Part shown: one piece after another, positions 25,511 to 33,416 of the stretch | Numbering within the stretch: the first letter of the stretch is position 1 | Layout of the letters: every line of letters starts with the position of its first letter | Assembly: GCA_900547195.1 (NCBI GenBank) | Contig: URFQ01000003.1 | Location: 1 to 64,000 of the forward strand | Source: an uncultured Butyricicoccus sp. | GTDB lineage: Bacteria; Bacillota; Clostridia; Oscillospirales; Butyricicoccaceae | Direction of reading: 5' to 3' | Length of the DNA: 64,000 bases | Position numbers and translations under genes: made by a program | The notes under the pieces: generated by a model | What the model saw: the letters and a program-made list of their open reading frames with translations, nothing else | Databases searched by the model: none | Told to the model about the DNA's origin: nothing

Positions 25511-25954
25511 TTATTCGCTATACTCGCCGACGTACTCGCTCTTGTCATCGTCCAGCACGTCATAACCTGCGCGCATGTACAGATCTAGCTGAGGCGGAGT
25601 AGCGATGCCCAGAGTCACGAAGGGTTCGGTGTTGCCTGCAGGATTGCGGGTGCCGTGCAACACGCCGGGAGGAGCAAAGACGATGTCGCCTGCCTTGCAG
25701 GGAATCCACTTGTCATAGAGGAAGCACTCGCCCTCGCCGGAGTGGATGATCAGGATCTCCTCGGAGATGGGGTGCTTGTGGGGAGCGAACTCCTTGCCGG
25801 GCTCATGGAAGCCGACTGCGATATTGGTGTTCTTGCAGCCCATCTTGGGGTTCAGTGCGAAGTGAACCACATGGCCGTTGGGCATGGTCCAAGTTTCGCC
25901 GCCGCTAATGCTGAACTTGCCACCGTATTTTTGAACGTATTCTTTCTTCGTCAT
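25511..25954 (-). CDS. cupin domain protein
   Basis: Start at ATG 25954 (147 residues), directly after AAAAGGAGACATTTGCT; the longer frame overlaps the upstream gene and has no site. A single cupin barrel is visible: GKEFAPHKHPISEEILIIHSGEGE carries the two histidines and glutamate of metal-binding motif 1, and DIVFAPPGVLHGTRN is motif 2. It could be a sugar isomerase such as a lyxose- or glucose-6-phosphate-isomerase-like cupin, or a small epimerase. The operon context favours an enzyme acting on the transported carbohydrate. No DNA-binding domain. Confidence 0.8.
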   Translation of the reverse strand: MTKKEYVQKYGGKFSISGGETWTMPNGHVVHFALNPKMGCKNTNIAVGFHEPGKEFAPHKHPISEEILIIHSGEGECFLYDKWIPCKAGDIVFAPPGVLHGTRNPAGNTEPFVTLGIATPPQLDLYMRAGYDVLDDDKSEYVGEYSE

Positions 25955-25995
25955 AGCAAATGTCTCCTTTTTTAAAGTAAGTCGCAAATTAAATG

Positions 25996-27027
25996 TTAAA
26001 ACTGGATGACCGCCTTGATGGCTGCGCCGCTTTTGGCATCTGCAAAGGCCCAAAGCGCGTCCTTATAATCGTAAACAGAAATGATCTTCTGCAGATCGTC
26101 CTTCATCTGGAGCACCTTATCCACCACTGCAGAGGTGCCGTCAGATTTCAGCTGGGGTGCAGGACCCTTGGAACCGACGATGGTCAGTTCTTTTCTCATA
26201 ATGGGCAAAGGCTCAAAGCCGTCAATTCCTCCGAAATAGACACTGGGAACCACGATTCTGCCGCCGGTTCTTGCGGCAGCCATGGCATCCTTCAGGACAG
26301 GAGGCGCACCGGTTGCCTCAATAACAACGTCAACGCCCTCTTTTGTGGTCATTTCTCTGACCTGTTCCATCCAGTTGGAATCAGAAGTATCCACCACGTC
26401 CAGCAGTCCAGTTTTGCGAACCTGCTCCAGACGGGGCTTGCTGCGGTCAGCGCCGATCACCTTGCCGGCGCCCAGAGTCCTGAGGATCATCGCTGCCACC
26501 AAGCCGATGGCACCCAGACCGAGCACCATCACGTTGTCGCCGGGCTGGATATTTGCTTTCATCGCCACATGGTAAGCGCAGTTGGCAGGCTCCAGAATAG
26601 AAGCGGTGATGTCATCCAGTTCATCGGGGATGGGGCTGAGGAAGCTGTAGGCATCGGTGTTGGTCACCAGAGTCTCCTCAGTGAAGCCGCCGGGCAGGAG
26701 CGCGTCGTTCAGGCTCTTGCAGTAATTCTGCAGACCGTTCCGGCAATACCAGCATCTGCCGCAGCCCTTGACCAGCTCGCTTGCCACGCGCATGCCCTTT
26801 TTCAGGCCGTTAGCACCGTTGCCTACCTCAGTAATGATTCCGGAAAACTCATGACCAAAATAATGCTCGCCGGACAGGTCGCGTCTGCCGTTGTACAGAG
26901 CCAAGTCGCTTCCGCAGATGCCGCAGGCCTTCACGTCCACTTTGACGGTGGTGTCGGTGACGGAGAAGCGATCGTTAGTCTCCTGAATCTCCAGCTTGCC
27001 CGGAGCCAGTAATTTGATTGTTCTCAT
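25996..27027 (-). CDS. zinc-dependent medium-chain alcohol/polyol dehydrogenase
   Basis: 343 residues. The catalytic zinc region is ACGICGSDLALY and HYFGHEFSG, and the structural zinc lobe is CGRCWYCRNGLQNYC with its four cysteines. The NAD-binding fold shows VLGLGAIGLVAAMI. This arrangement matches sorbitol/L-threonine-type dehydrogenases. GACAGGGAGAAAACAAC precedes the ATG. It is the second gene of the TRAP operon, 18 nt after the first isomerase gene. Likely role: NAD-linked oxidation of a secondary hydroxyl on a polyol or sugar acid. The specific substrate cannot be told from the motifs. Confidence 0.92.
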   Translation of the reverse strand: MRTIKLLAPGKLEIQETNDRFSVTDTTVKVDVKACGICGSDLALYNGRRDLSGEHYFGHEFSGIITEVGNGANGLKKGMRVASELVKGCGRCWYCRNGLQNYCKSLNDALLPGGFTEETLVTNTDAYSFLSPIPDELDDITASILEPANCAYHVAMKANIQPGDNVMVLGLGAIGLVAAMILRTLGAGKVIGADRSKPRLEQVRKTGLLDVVDTSDSNWMEQVREMTTKEGVDVVIEATGAPPVLKDAMAAARTGGRIVVPSVYFGGIDGFEPLPIMRKELTIVGSKGPAPQLKSDGTSAVVDKVLQMKDDLQKIISVYDYKDALWAFADAKSGAAIKAVIQF

Positions 27028-27045
27028 GTTGTTTTCTCCCTGTCA

Positions 27046-27876
27046 TCAGTTGAATGCGGCGCGTGCCGTCTCAATACCGATCTTCATCTGACGATCCGCT
27101 TCCTCTACGGTGTCGAACCAGAGCTTCCACGGATACAGACCGAACACTTCGAAGGAGCAGTACTTGTTGAAGCCGATCTCCTTCAGAGCGTTTGCAACTG
27201 CCTTAAAATCAAAGTGACCAGTACCAGGTGCGTGGCGGTTGGAGTCAGCCAAATGCAGGTTCTGCAGTGCCCAGCCGTACTTTTTCACCGCCTCAACGGG
27301 ATTGGATTCCTCAATGTTCAGGTGGTAGGTGTCTGCCATGGTGCGGACATGGGGGTGATCCACCAGCTGAGCGAACTCGGTAGCTTCCTGCATGGTGTTC
27401 AGGAAGTTGGTCTCATAGCGGTTGATTGCCTCAACTGCCAGATAGACATCCTTGCCGGCAGCGTACTCACCTGCACGGTGAATGACATCAGCCATGCACT
27501 TCGTGGCCTCGATGCGGTCGGTGGTATCGTCCAGATGTCGGGTAGCGCCGCCGCTGCCGACGATGACCGTCTTGGCATCCATATCAGCTGCAACGTCAAC
27601 CACCTTGCACAGATAATCAGCGCATTTAGCGTTAAGCTCGCGGTCTGCCGTGGCCAGCTTCACGCTACCGTCGAAGATGTAATGGAGTGCGCTACACTCA
27701 AGGCCTGCATCTCTGATCCAGCCCTTGACCTCGCGGCGGCGCTCCTGCGTGCTCTCCACAGGCAGATGCAGTGCTGCGGTCAGCTCTACTGCGTCAAAGC
27801 CAATCTTTGCAGCTCTGTTGATGGTGTCATGCAGGTCGTGCATGCCATAAACTGCCGTACACATGCTAAATTTCAT
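27046..27876 (-). CDS. sugar phosphate isomerase/epimerase (hydroxypyruvate-isomerase-like TIM barrel), first gene of the TRAP operon
   Basis: 276 residues. IGFDAVELTAALH, the acidic ligand strand VYLAVEAINRYETNF, MADTYHLNIEES and the LHLADSNRHAPGTGHFDF segment match the D-psicose/tagatose 3-epimerase and hydroxypyruvate isomerase subgroup. There, two glutamates, an aspartate and a histidine hold Mn2+. It is the promoter-proximal gene of the minus-strand operon and has AAAAGGAGGTTACTT before the ATG. In combination with the next gene, a dehydrogenase, this suggests epimerisation coupled to oxidation. Confidence 0.87.
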   Translation of the reverse strand: MKFSMCTAVYGMHDLHDTINRAAKIGFDAVELTAALHLPVESTQERRREVKGWIRDAGLECSALHYIFDGSVKLATADRELNAKCADYLCKVVDVAADMDAKTVIVGSGGATRHLDDTTDRIEATKCMADVIHRAGEYAAGKDVYLAVEAINRYETNFLNTMQEATEFAQLVDHPHVRTMADTYHLNIEESNPVEAVKKYGWALQNLHLADSNRHAPGTGHFDFKAVANALKEIGFNKYCSFEVFGLYPWKLWFDTVEEADRQMKIGIETARAAFN

Positions 27877-28038
27877 AAGTAACCTCCTTTTCAGGTTTGC
27901 GGTGTTGTTGGCTTGGTCTTCTTCATCGATAGAGAAAAACTATTAGGACAATTTTCATTCTTTCAGGCTGAGGCGATCATAGGCATTTCGCTGTGCGATT
28001 TAACGCTTTAAACATTTTTACCGCCCCTTATGTTTTAA

Positions 28039-28067
28039 ATTATAGTGTACTGACGCACTGTTTGTAA
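28039..28067 (-). promoter_or_regulatory. promoter of the TRAP operon
   Basis: On the minus strand TTACAA (28062-28067) and TATAAT (28039-28044) are separated by 17 nt. The -35 hexamer lies inside a perfect dyad, which suggests direct control by a bound regulator. The leader to the first gene is about 155 nt. Confidence 0.6.
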
Positions 28068-28076
28068 AATACAAAC
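28060..28076. promoter_or_regulatory. candidate LysR-type operator dyad
   Basis: GTTTGTAAAATACAAAC is a perfect 7-bp inverted repeat with an AAA centre. It covers the -35 region of the TRAP operon promoter and lies about 100 nt upstream of the LysR gene's own promoter. Size and position suit a LysR family binding site. Confidence 0.55.
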
Positions 28077-28173
28077 AAAGTATCTTTTAATAGCTGTAGC
28101 TTATGAAGATTGAGAGGCAATCCTCCATTGATGCAGCTTTGTACACTTTCAACAATTTTCATGCCCCTTTCTC

Positions 28174-28202
28174 TTGACATTGTAGCACAATGAATGTATT
28201 AT
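28174..28202 (+). promoter_or_regulatory. consensus promoter of the LysR regulator gene
   Basis: TTGACA at 28174-28179, 17-nt spacer, TATTAT at 28197-28202. This is nearly ideal for the housekeeping sigma factor and points into the LysR gene starting at 28276. Confidence 0.75.
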
Positions 28203-28275
28203 ATAAGTAATATACAAGATGAATTATGTAAGTAACGTATTTTTAATAGTATCAGTTTATGAAAAGGGATGCCCA

Positions 28276-29157
28276 ATGACGCTAAATCAGCTGATGTATT
28301 TTCATGAAATTTCTATATTAGGGAATATGAGCAAGGCAGCTAAGGCGCTCCATATTTCTCAGCCCAGCTTGAGCGTTTCCATCTCCAATCTGGAAAAGGA
28401 GCTAAACCTTGCACTGTTTTATCGCAACGGCCACAATCTGGAGCTTTCTTCCGAAGGCAAACAGCTTCTGGCCCACACAGAAGCCATCCTGGCAGATCTG
28501 CAGAAAGCGCAGTCGCATATGCAGTCTCTCTCTGCCAATCGGGATATCCTGATTCGCATCGGTTGCATTTCCCCCGTTTTGTGGGAATTACTGCCCAGAG
28601 TAGTGCGAGCGTTCCTCTCAGAACCTGAAAACAGTCAAATAAAGGTGGATTTCCAAACCGACAACACAACCCCTCTGATTTCAAAGCTACGGGACGGATA
28701 CTGTGATTTTCTGGTTTGTTCCGCTTCCAAGGATCACGACCTGCTGCAAACAGAACTGGTTTCGGAGCCTTTTGTTCTTCTCTGCCCACCGGGCGCTAAG
28801 ATTCCGAAAACCTGGGAGGATTTATCCTCCTGCAGCATGATCGGATTTCAGGAATATACGACCGCTTACCACGAGATCCGCAATATGCTCAGCCCCTACA
28901 GAATCAAATTGGTCTATCCCCACATCGCTCCCGATGAGGCAAGCATCGCCAGTCTTGTTTCCTATGGATTCGGCTACGGCATTGTGCCCCATGTTTCCCT
29001 TCTGAAAAATTACAACGTACAGATTGCCCCTTTGCCACTTCCAAATGAGAGCATGGTACGGAAGATCTATGTCACCCAGCTGATCAACCGTCCACCGGTG
29101 GGCGCAGCAAAGCGCTTTTTGAAATATCTTATGAGAGCCTGCAATTACAATAACTAG
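28276..29157 (+). CDS. LysR family transcriptional regulator
   Basis: Start chosen at ATG 28276 (293 residues), where the family's typical beginning MTLNQLMYFHEIS appears behind AAAAGGGATGCCC; the longer frame overlaps the promoter. The winged helix-turn-helix is clear (GNMSKAAKALHISQPSLSVSISNLEKELNLALF). The C-terminal effector domain has two lobes (IRIGCISPVLWELLPRVV..., then LVSEPFVLLCPPG). It is divergent from the TRAP operon and is the obvious regulator of it. The effector is probably the transported compound or an intermediate. Confidence 0.93.
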   Translation: MTLNQLMYFHEISILGNMSKAAKALHISQPSLSVSISNLEKELNLALFYRNGHNLELSSEGKQLLAHTEAILADLQKAQSHMQSLSANRDILIRIGCISPVLWELLPRVVRAFLSEPENSQIKVDFQTDNTTPLISKLRDGYCDFLVCSASKDHDLLQTELVSEPFVLLCPPGAKIPKTWEDLSSCSMIGFQEYTTAYHEIRNMLSPYRIKLVYPHIAPDEASIASLVSYGFGYGIVPHVSLLKNYNVQIAPLPLPNESMVRKIYVTQLINRPPVGAAKRFLKYLMRACNYNN

Positions 29158-29169
29158 GGGTTATTTACT

Positions 29170-29462
29170 GCAGTACTATGGCTGATAATTGAGTGGAAAG
29201 TTCCCCTTACACAGGTAAAGGGAACCGTCCTCTCACATCACCATGCGTACTGTTGGTACACGGTGATTCAACCATTTGAGTGCAGTGACTCGTATTGGTC
29301 GGCTAAGCTGTTGTATCCGGCCTTTGTGAGTTTTTCATTTGTAATCATCGTGGATAAAATCGGACTTCCTGCCACCCTCCAGATCCCAGCCTTGCGTTTC
29401 CAAACTTGATGGCACGGGATTTGGATAGGCCGAGTTTCCTCATCACTTGCATTCGGCTAACG
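29170..29462 (-). pseudogene. relic of a group II intron: frameshifted C-terminus of the reverse transcriptase/maturase and 3' intron RNA
   Basis: On the minus strand a frame reads RKLGLSKSRAIKFGNARLG. After loss of one base near 29381 it continues in another frame as WRVAGSPILSTMITNEKL and AGYNSLADQYESLHSNG, ending in TGA at 29268. This is the conserved maturase tail of LtrA-like proteins. Directly after the stop comes an RNA-like stem (ATCACC...GGTGAT) followed by GTGATGTGAGAGGACGG, which resembles the conserved intron sequence downstream of such ORFs. The reverse transcriptase domain is missing, so the element is dead. Confidence 0.75.
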
Positions 29463-29594
29463 ATTCCTCTACCGAGCCCGTAGGGAACTTTCACCTCCAA
29501 GTCATCGCCCATGTCGGGCGCACCAAAATTGAGAAACGGCATAGCCGTAGCTACGCCGTTTCTCACAAAATCAATCCTATGCTGTTTTATTGGT

Positions 29595-29617
29595 GCCGCC
29601 TTTTTAGGCGGCTTTTT
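29595..29617 (+). terminator. intrinsic terminator
   Basis: GCCGCC, loop TTTTTA, GGCGGC and TTTTT. It is efficient-looking on the plus strand, where it follows the LysR gene and the intron relic. A second hairpin (GAGAAACGGC with GCCGTTTCTC) lies just before it at 29531-29564. Confidence 0.75.
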
Positions 29618-29721
29618 CCTTCCCAGAAATCGGAACCTTTGCTACATACTCAGATTCCATGGAGCATTTCCAGCTTTACCAGCCATAATCTCCAGAGGCG
29701 GGCGGACAATACCCTTACTTT

Positions 29722-30882
29722 TTATATCTGGCCATGCAATTGGCACAAACTGCTTGTCCCTTCTCTGGTGAGTTCATAATAACAGGCATCGAATGCCTGT
29801 AAAAAGCCTCGGATTTCTTCGTCCGTTGTCTGGTGGCTCAAACTAATGCGCCAAGAGGACAGCGCGTGTTTGCGGTCGTGGCTGACCGCAAGTACTGACC
29901 GCGAAGGGGTTCCATCCGTCGAACAGGCCGACTTCACGGAAACGCAGACCCCCTTTTCGGAAAGCGCCTGCTGAAACCGGGTGCCTTTGACGCCTTCTAT
30001 ACTCAGGTTCAAAATATGCGGCGCCGCATTCTCCGGGCTGTTAATATGCACCTTCGGATACCTGGCGAGCGCCTGCAAAAGCTGGCAATTTCTTGCCCGC
30101 ACGGCAGCATCGTGCGCTTGCATATGTTCCAAAGCCAGCCGCAGCGCTGTTTCCATGGATGCCGCCAGCGCCAAAGCCGGGGTACCGCCGCGATAGATCG
30201 TCGTACTGGCCCCGCCATGGAGCAATGGTTCCATTACCAGCTTGTCTCGCTTGAGCAGCAGGCCGCTTCCATTCAAGCCGCCGAATTTATGCGGCGCAAG
30301 GCACATCGTATCCATCCCGTCAAAAGAAAGCGGGATACGCCCAATCGCCTGTGTTGCATCCACATGGAGATGACAATTGGGCCGGGGTTTTACAAGTTTT
30401 TTGATTTCCTCCAGCGGCTGAATCGTCCCCAGTTCACTATCCACCGCGCAGACGGCCACAAGCACGGTATCCTCCCGCAATAAATCTGCAAGCTGTTCCA
30501 AATCCACGGTTCCGTCGCGCCGAAGGTCCAGCAAATCGATTTCGTATCCCTTCTCCTGCAAATATGCCAGTGTCTCACGAACCGAGGAATGTTCCAGTGG
30601 TGTGGAAATCATGTGCTTTCCCGCATGGCGGTTCGCTCCGGCAATCCCTTTGATTGCAAGATTATTCGCTTCAGTCGCGCCAGAGGTATAAATGATTTCT
30701 GTTGGCCGCACCCGCAGCAGGGTGGCAATCGAATCGGTAATGCGCGCCATCTCCCTTTGTGCAGCCTGCCCCGCTGCATGCGCCGAATTGGGATTGCCGG
30801 GAAACCGCCGCTCTGTTTCACAGAATTGTTCCAATACCACCGGATCTACCGGTGCATTCGCTGCATAATCTAAATAAATCAT
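29722..30882 (-). CDS. cysteine desulfurase (NifS/IscS-type)
   Basis: Start at ATG 30882 (386 residues), behind GGAAGGGAGCCTTAT; the longer frame adds an unrelated hydrophobic tail. PLP-enzyme features are present: YLDYAANAPVD at the start, TSGATEANNLAIKG, HVDATQAIGRIP, and the lysine that binds PLP in CLAPHKFGGLNGSG. The catalytic cysteine is in VKSACSTDG near residue 325. Such enzymes mobilise sulfur for Fe-S clusters, thiolated tRNA or cofactors. No IscU, ThiI or MnmA gene accompanies it, so the partner is unclear. Confidence 0.92.
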   Translation of the reverse strand: MIYLDYAANAPVDPVVLEQFCETERRFPGNPNSAHAAGQAAQREMARITDSIATLLRVRPTEIIYTSGATEANNLAIKGIAGANRHAGKHMISTPLEHSSVRETLAYLQEKGYEIDLLDLRRDGTVDLEQLADLLREDTVLVAVCAVDSELGTIQPLEEIKKLVKPRPNCHLHVDATQAIGRIPLSFDGMDTMCLAPHKFGGLNGSGLLLKRDKLVMEPLLHGGASTTIYRGGTPALALAASMETALRLALEHMQAHDAAVRARNCQLLQALARYPKVHINSPENAAPHILNLSIEGVKGTRFQQALSEKGVCVSVKSACSTDGTPSRSVLAVSHDRKHALSSWRISLSHQTTDEEIRGFLQAFDACYYELTREGTSSLCQLHGQI

Positions 30883-31228
30883 ATAAGGCTCCCTTCCATA
30901 CCAAAACATGCAAAATAATCCTGTTCTGTGTTCTTTGCAAAAGCAAACCACAGGTATGCCCGTTTTATTTTCCCATAAACATAGTATTATTATATGCATT
31001 ATAAGTAATTTAATGTTTTCTGTCAATTCCCGATGCCGGACTTTTGGCGTTTGGGATTGTCGCGCTCCTGCTTTGGCAGGCTAAAAAGCTCTATATGCCG
31101 GAAATCATCCATGAAAATCCAATTTCACAAAAAAGCGCGAAGGCCGGTATTCAGAGTAGATTACCGGCCCTCGCATTGGGCTTATCTCGCCCATCGCTGA
31201 GGTAAGAAGAGAAGAATTCTATAAGAGG
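30883..31228. other. 346-nt intergenic region with a possible membrane-protein remnant
   Basis: It contains the 5' region of the cysteine desulfurase (AT-rich at 30960-31020) and the terminator of the ABC operon at 31142-31169. From about 31040 to 31204 a plus-strand frame without start reads AGLLAFGIVALLLWQAKKLY and MPEIIHENPISQKS. This looks like the last helix and tail of a membrane protein, but it is too short to identify. No complete gene is seen. Confidence 0.4.
31142..31169 (-). terminator. terminator of the ABC importer/dehydrogenase operon
   Basis: GGCCGGTA (31142-31149) pairs with TACCGGCC (31162-31169). On the minus strand it is followed by TTCGCGCTTTTTTG. It is about 60 nt past the alcohol dehydrogenase stop. 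Confidence 0.6.
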
Positions 31229-32254
31229 TTATTGATCTGGATAAATAATCACGCGGGAAGCTTCTTTGTGCCGCAAAAGCGCCAATGCTTTGTTGATATC
31301 CTTAAGCCCAAATCGATGAGTTACCAACTCCTCCAGGCGCAGCCGCTCGTCCTGTAGCAACGCAATGGCGGGTGGAAAGGCTTTCCCGAGCACGCCCATC
31401 AGCTTGAGCTCTTTTTGCGTAAACGCTGCGGGCGGCACCTGTGCCATTGCATTGTGATTTAAGCCAAAGAGCAAAATCCGTGCGCGGCTATTGACCAGTT
31501 GAACCGCTTCGGTCAAAACCGTGCCCGTGCCGACTGCATCAATTACCACATCGGCTTTGCACCCCCACTGCGCTTCCAGGGTCTCCGCCACCGTGCCGTC
31601 CTGCATGTCAATCACCAGGTTGGCGCCGCATTTGCGGGCCTGCTCCATACGCGCCTGCCCTTTCGCGACCACTGCCAGATGGTTGATCCCAAAAATCTTC
31701 AACACCTTGATAAACGTCAATCCAATTGGGCCAACGCCATAGAGCAATACGTGCTCGGTTGGCGTAGGTTTCACCATGTCCATACCACACATAATGCAGG
31801 CCAGCGGTTCCGTCTGCGCAGCCGTATCCGGATGAATATCCGCCGGCACATGATAAAGCTGGCTGGCCTCTACAAGCGCATACTCCGCAAACCCACCGTC
31901 GCAGGTCTGTCCGTAATGCCTCGGATGCACGCACAGATTGCTCATTCCATGCTTACATTCCCAGCATTCGCCGCATGGCAAACATGGATTCACAACGACA
32001 CAGTCCCCCGCTTTATACCCATGCGCTTTTTCCCCGGCCTCCACAACCGTACCGAAGAATTCATGTCCCATAATAATATTGGACGAAATCACCTGTCCCG
32101 GCGGCACATGCAGCGCATGGATATCGCTGCCACAGATACTTGCTGCACGCACTTTGATAAGCACCTGATCCGGTTCCCGAAGCTTGGGAACCTCGACCTG
32201 TTCGACCTCCAAAACGCCGTTTCCTTTAAATACAGCCGCCTGCATCACCGGCAT
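31229..32254 (-). CDS. zinc-dependent medium-chain alcohol/polyol dehydrogenase
   Basis: Start at ATG 32254 (341 residues), with GAGAGGTGTTCTT in front. Catalytic zinc ligands lie in ASICGSDIHAL and MGHEFFGTVVEAG; the structural zinc cysteines are in CLPCGECWECKHGMSNLC. The nucleotide-binding motif is LLYGVGPIGLTFIK. It is the last gene of the ABC-type operon, 51 nt after the binding-protein gene. It differs clearly from the TRAP operon dehydrogenase. Expected reaction: NAD(P)-dependent oxidation of a sugar alcohol or a related compound taken up by the RbsABC-like importer. Confidence 0.9.
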   Translation of the reverse strand: MPVMQAAVFKGNGVLEVEQVEVPKLREPDQVLIKVRAASICGSDIHALHVPPGQVISSNIIMGHEFFGTVVEAGEKAHGYKAGDCVVVNPCLPCGECWECKHGMSNLCVHPRHYGQTCDGGFAEYALVEASQLYHVPADIHPDTAAQTEPLACIMCGMDMVKPTPTEHVLLYGVGPIGLTFIKVLKIFGINHLAVVAKGQARMEQARKCGANLVIDMQDGTVAETLEAQWGCKADVVIDAVGTGTVLTEAVQLVNSRARILLFGLNHNAMAQVPPAAFTQKELKLMGVLGKAFPPAIALLQDERLRLEELVTHRFGLKDINKALALLRHKEASRVIIYPDQ

Positions 32255-32305
32255 AAGAACACCTCTCATTTCTGCAACTCTGTATCCGGCAAAAATCCTT
32301 CGCTG

Positions 32306-33355
32306 TTACACATTATTTCCCCAATGATCTTTGCTCTCTGCGTTTTCACTCGTGATAATTACCGGTGCAAGCGCATTGTTCACGCACGCATCCTGTTTCT
32401 CCTCTCCGGCAATCGCCTTGGTCAGGTAGTCCACCGCATCGGTTGCCATCTGGAAAGCCGGCTGCGCGCATGCCGCGTCAATATAGCCGTCCTGAATGTA
32501 CTTGATAACGCCAGGGGTACCGTCAACGGTTGTAATGATAATGTGACCATCCTCGCCCTTCTTTTTCAGGAGCTGCATCTGGTCCAGCGCATTGACCACC
32601 GAGTCCGCCATAACGCCATCCGATGCGCAATAGATTGCATTGATGTCCGGATCGGCCTGGAAAGCGTCCAGCGTATCGTTATAGGCGGTATCTGACTGCC
32701 AATAGGTCGGCAGGGAGGAAGCTATTTGAAAGCCCAGCTCCTCAGCTGCCTGCTGGAAGCCCTGCGAACGCTCGAGACCAGAAGTGCTGGCCAAATCGCC
32801 CATCAGCTCCAGAACCTTGAGGTCGGCCACATCGATACCCTGAGCCTTTGCCTGATCCACCAAGGCAACTGCGCCCTGATAGCCGCACTGTACGTTATCG
32901 GCCTGGTTGACGGCCACAAATTTCCCCTCTGTTACTGTACGGTCGATCAGTGTCACCGGCACGTTTGCCTCGTTAATCGCTGCTACAGAGTCGGAAAGCG
33001 CATCGGCATCGACCGGTGCAAGCACGATGCAGTCCACGCCCGCTGCAAGGACATCGTTAATCTGAGAGGCCTGCGTATCCGCAACATTATCAGCGTTATA
33101 AAAGCTGACCGTATAGCCTTGCTCTTCCGCATATTCCTGCGCCTTTTTGCCGACTGAGTAAATGAATTCATCTGCCACGGAGTGCATCATGATGGCCATG
33201 GTCTTATCTCCGCCCGCCGAAGCGCCGGCCGAGCCGGATCCCGCGCTGCCGCTTTGCCCGCCCGGCGCCGGCTCGGTGCTGCATCCTGCAAGAGGAACGC
33301 TGAGCATCGCTGCCATCAGGCCTGCGCTGATGATACGGAAAAACTGCTTTTTCAT
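32306..33355 (-). CDS. sugar ABC transporter substrate-binding lipoprotein (RbsB-like)
   Basis: 349 residues. Signal peptide with lipobox VPLAGC, then a Gly/Ser-rich linker, then a type-I periplasmic binding fold of the ribose class: MAIMMHSVADEFIYSVGKKA, DCIVLAPVDADALSD, VTLIDRTVTEG and YCASDGVMADSVVNALDQM. It delivers the ligand to the membrane complex encoded upstream. The last residues (ITSENAESKDHWGN) end normally. The ligand is likely a pentose, polyol or similar; the binding-site residues alone do not decide it. Confidence 0.92.
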   Translation of the reverse strand: MKKQFFRIISAGLMAAMLSVPLAGCSTEPAPGGQSGSAGSGSAGASAGGDKTMAIMMHSVADEFIYSVGKKAQEYAEEQGYTVSFYNADNVADTQASQINDVLAAGVDCIVLAPVDADALSDSVAAINEANVPVTLIDRTVTEGKFVAVNQADNVQCGYQGAVALVDQAKAQGIDVADLKVLELMGDLASTSGLERSQGFQQAAEELGFQIASSLPTYWQSDTAYNDTLDAFQADPDINAIYCASDGVMADSVVNALDQMQLLKKKGEDGHIIITTVDGTPGVIKYIQDGYIDAACAQPAFQMATDAVDYLTKAIAGEEKQDACVNNALAPVIITSENAESKDHWGNNV

Positions 33356-33416
33356 CGGATTTTCCTCCTTTTTCTTTTCAGAAAGATGTCAAAATCGTCT
33401 TTGATAAACTTGGGAT

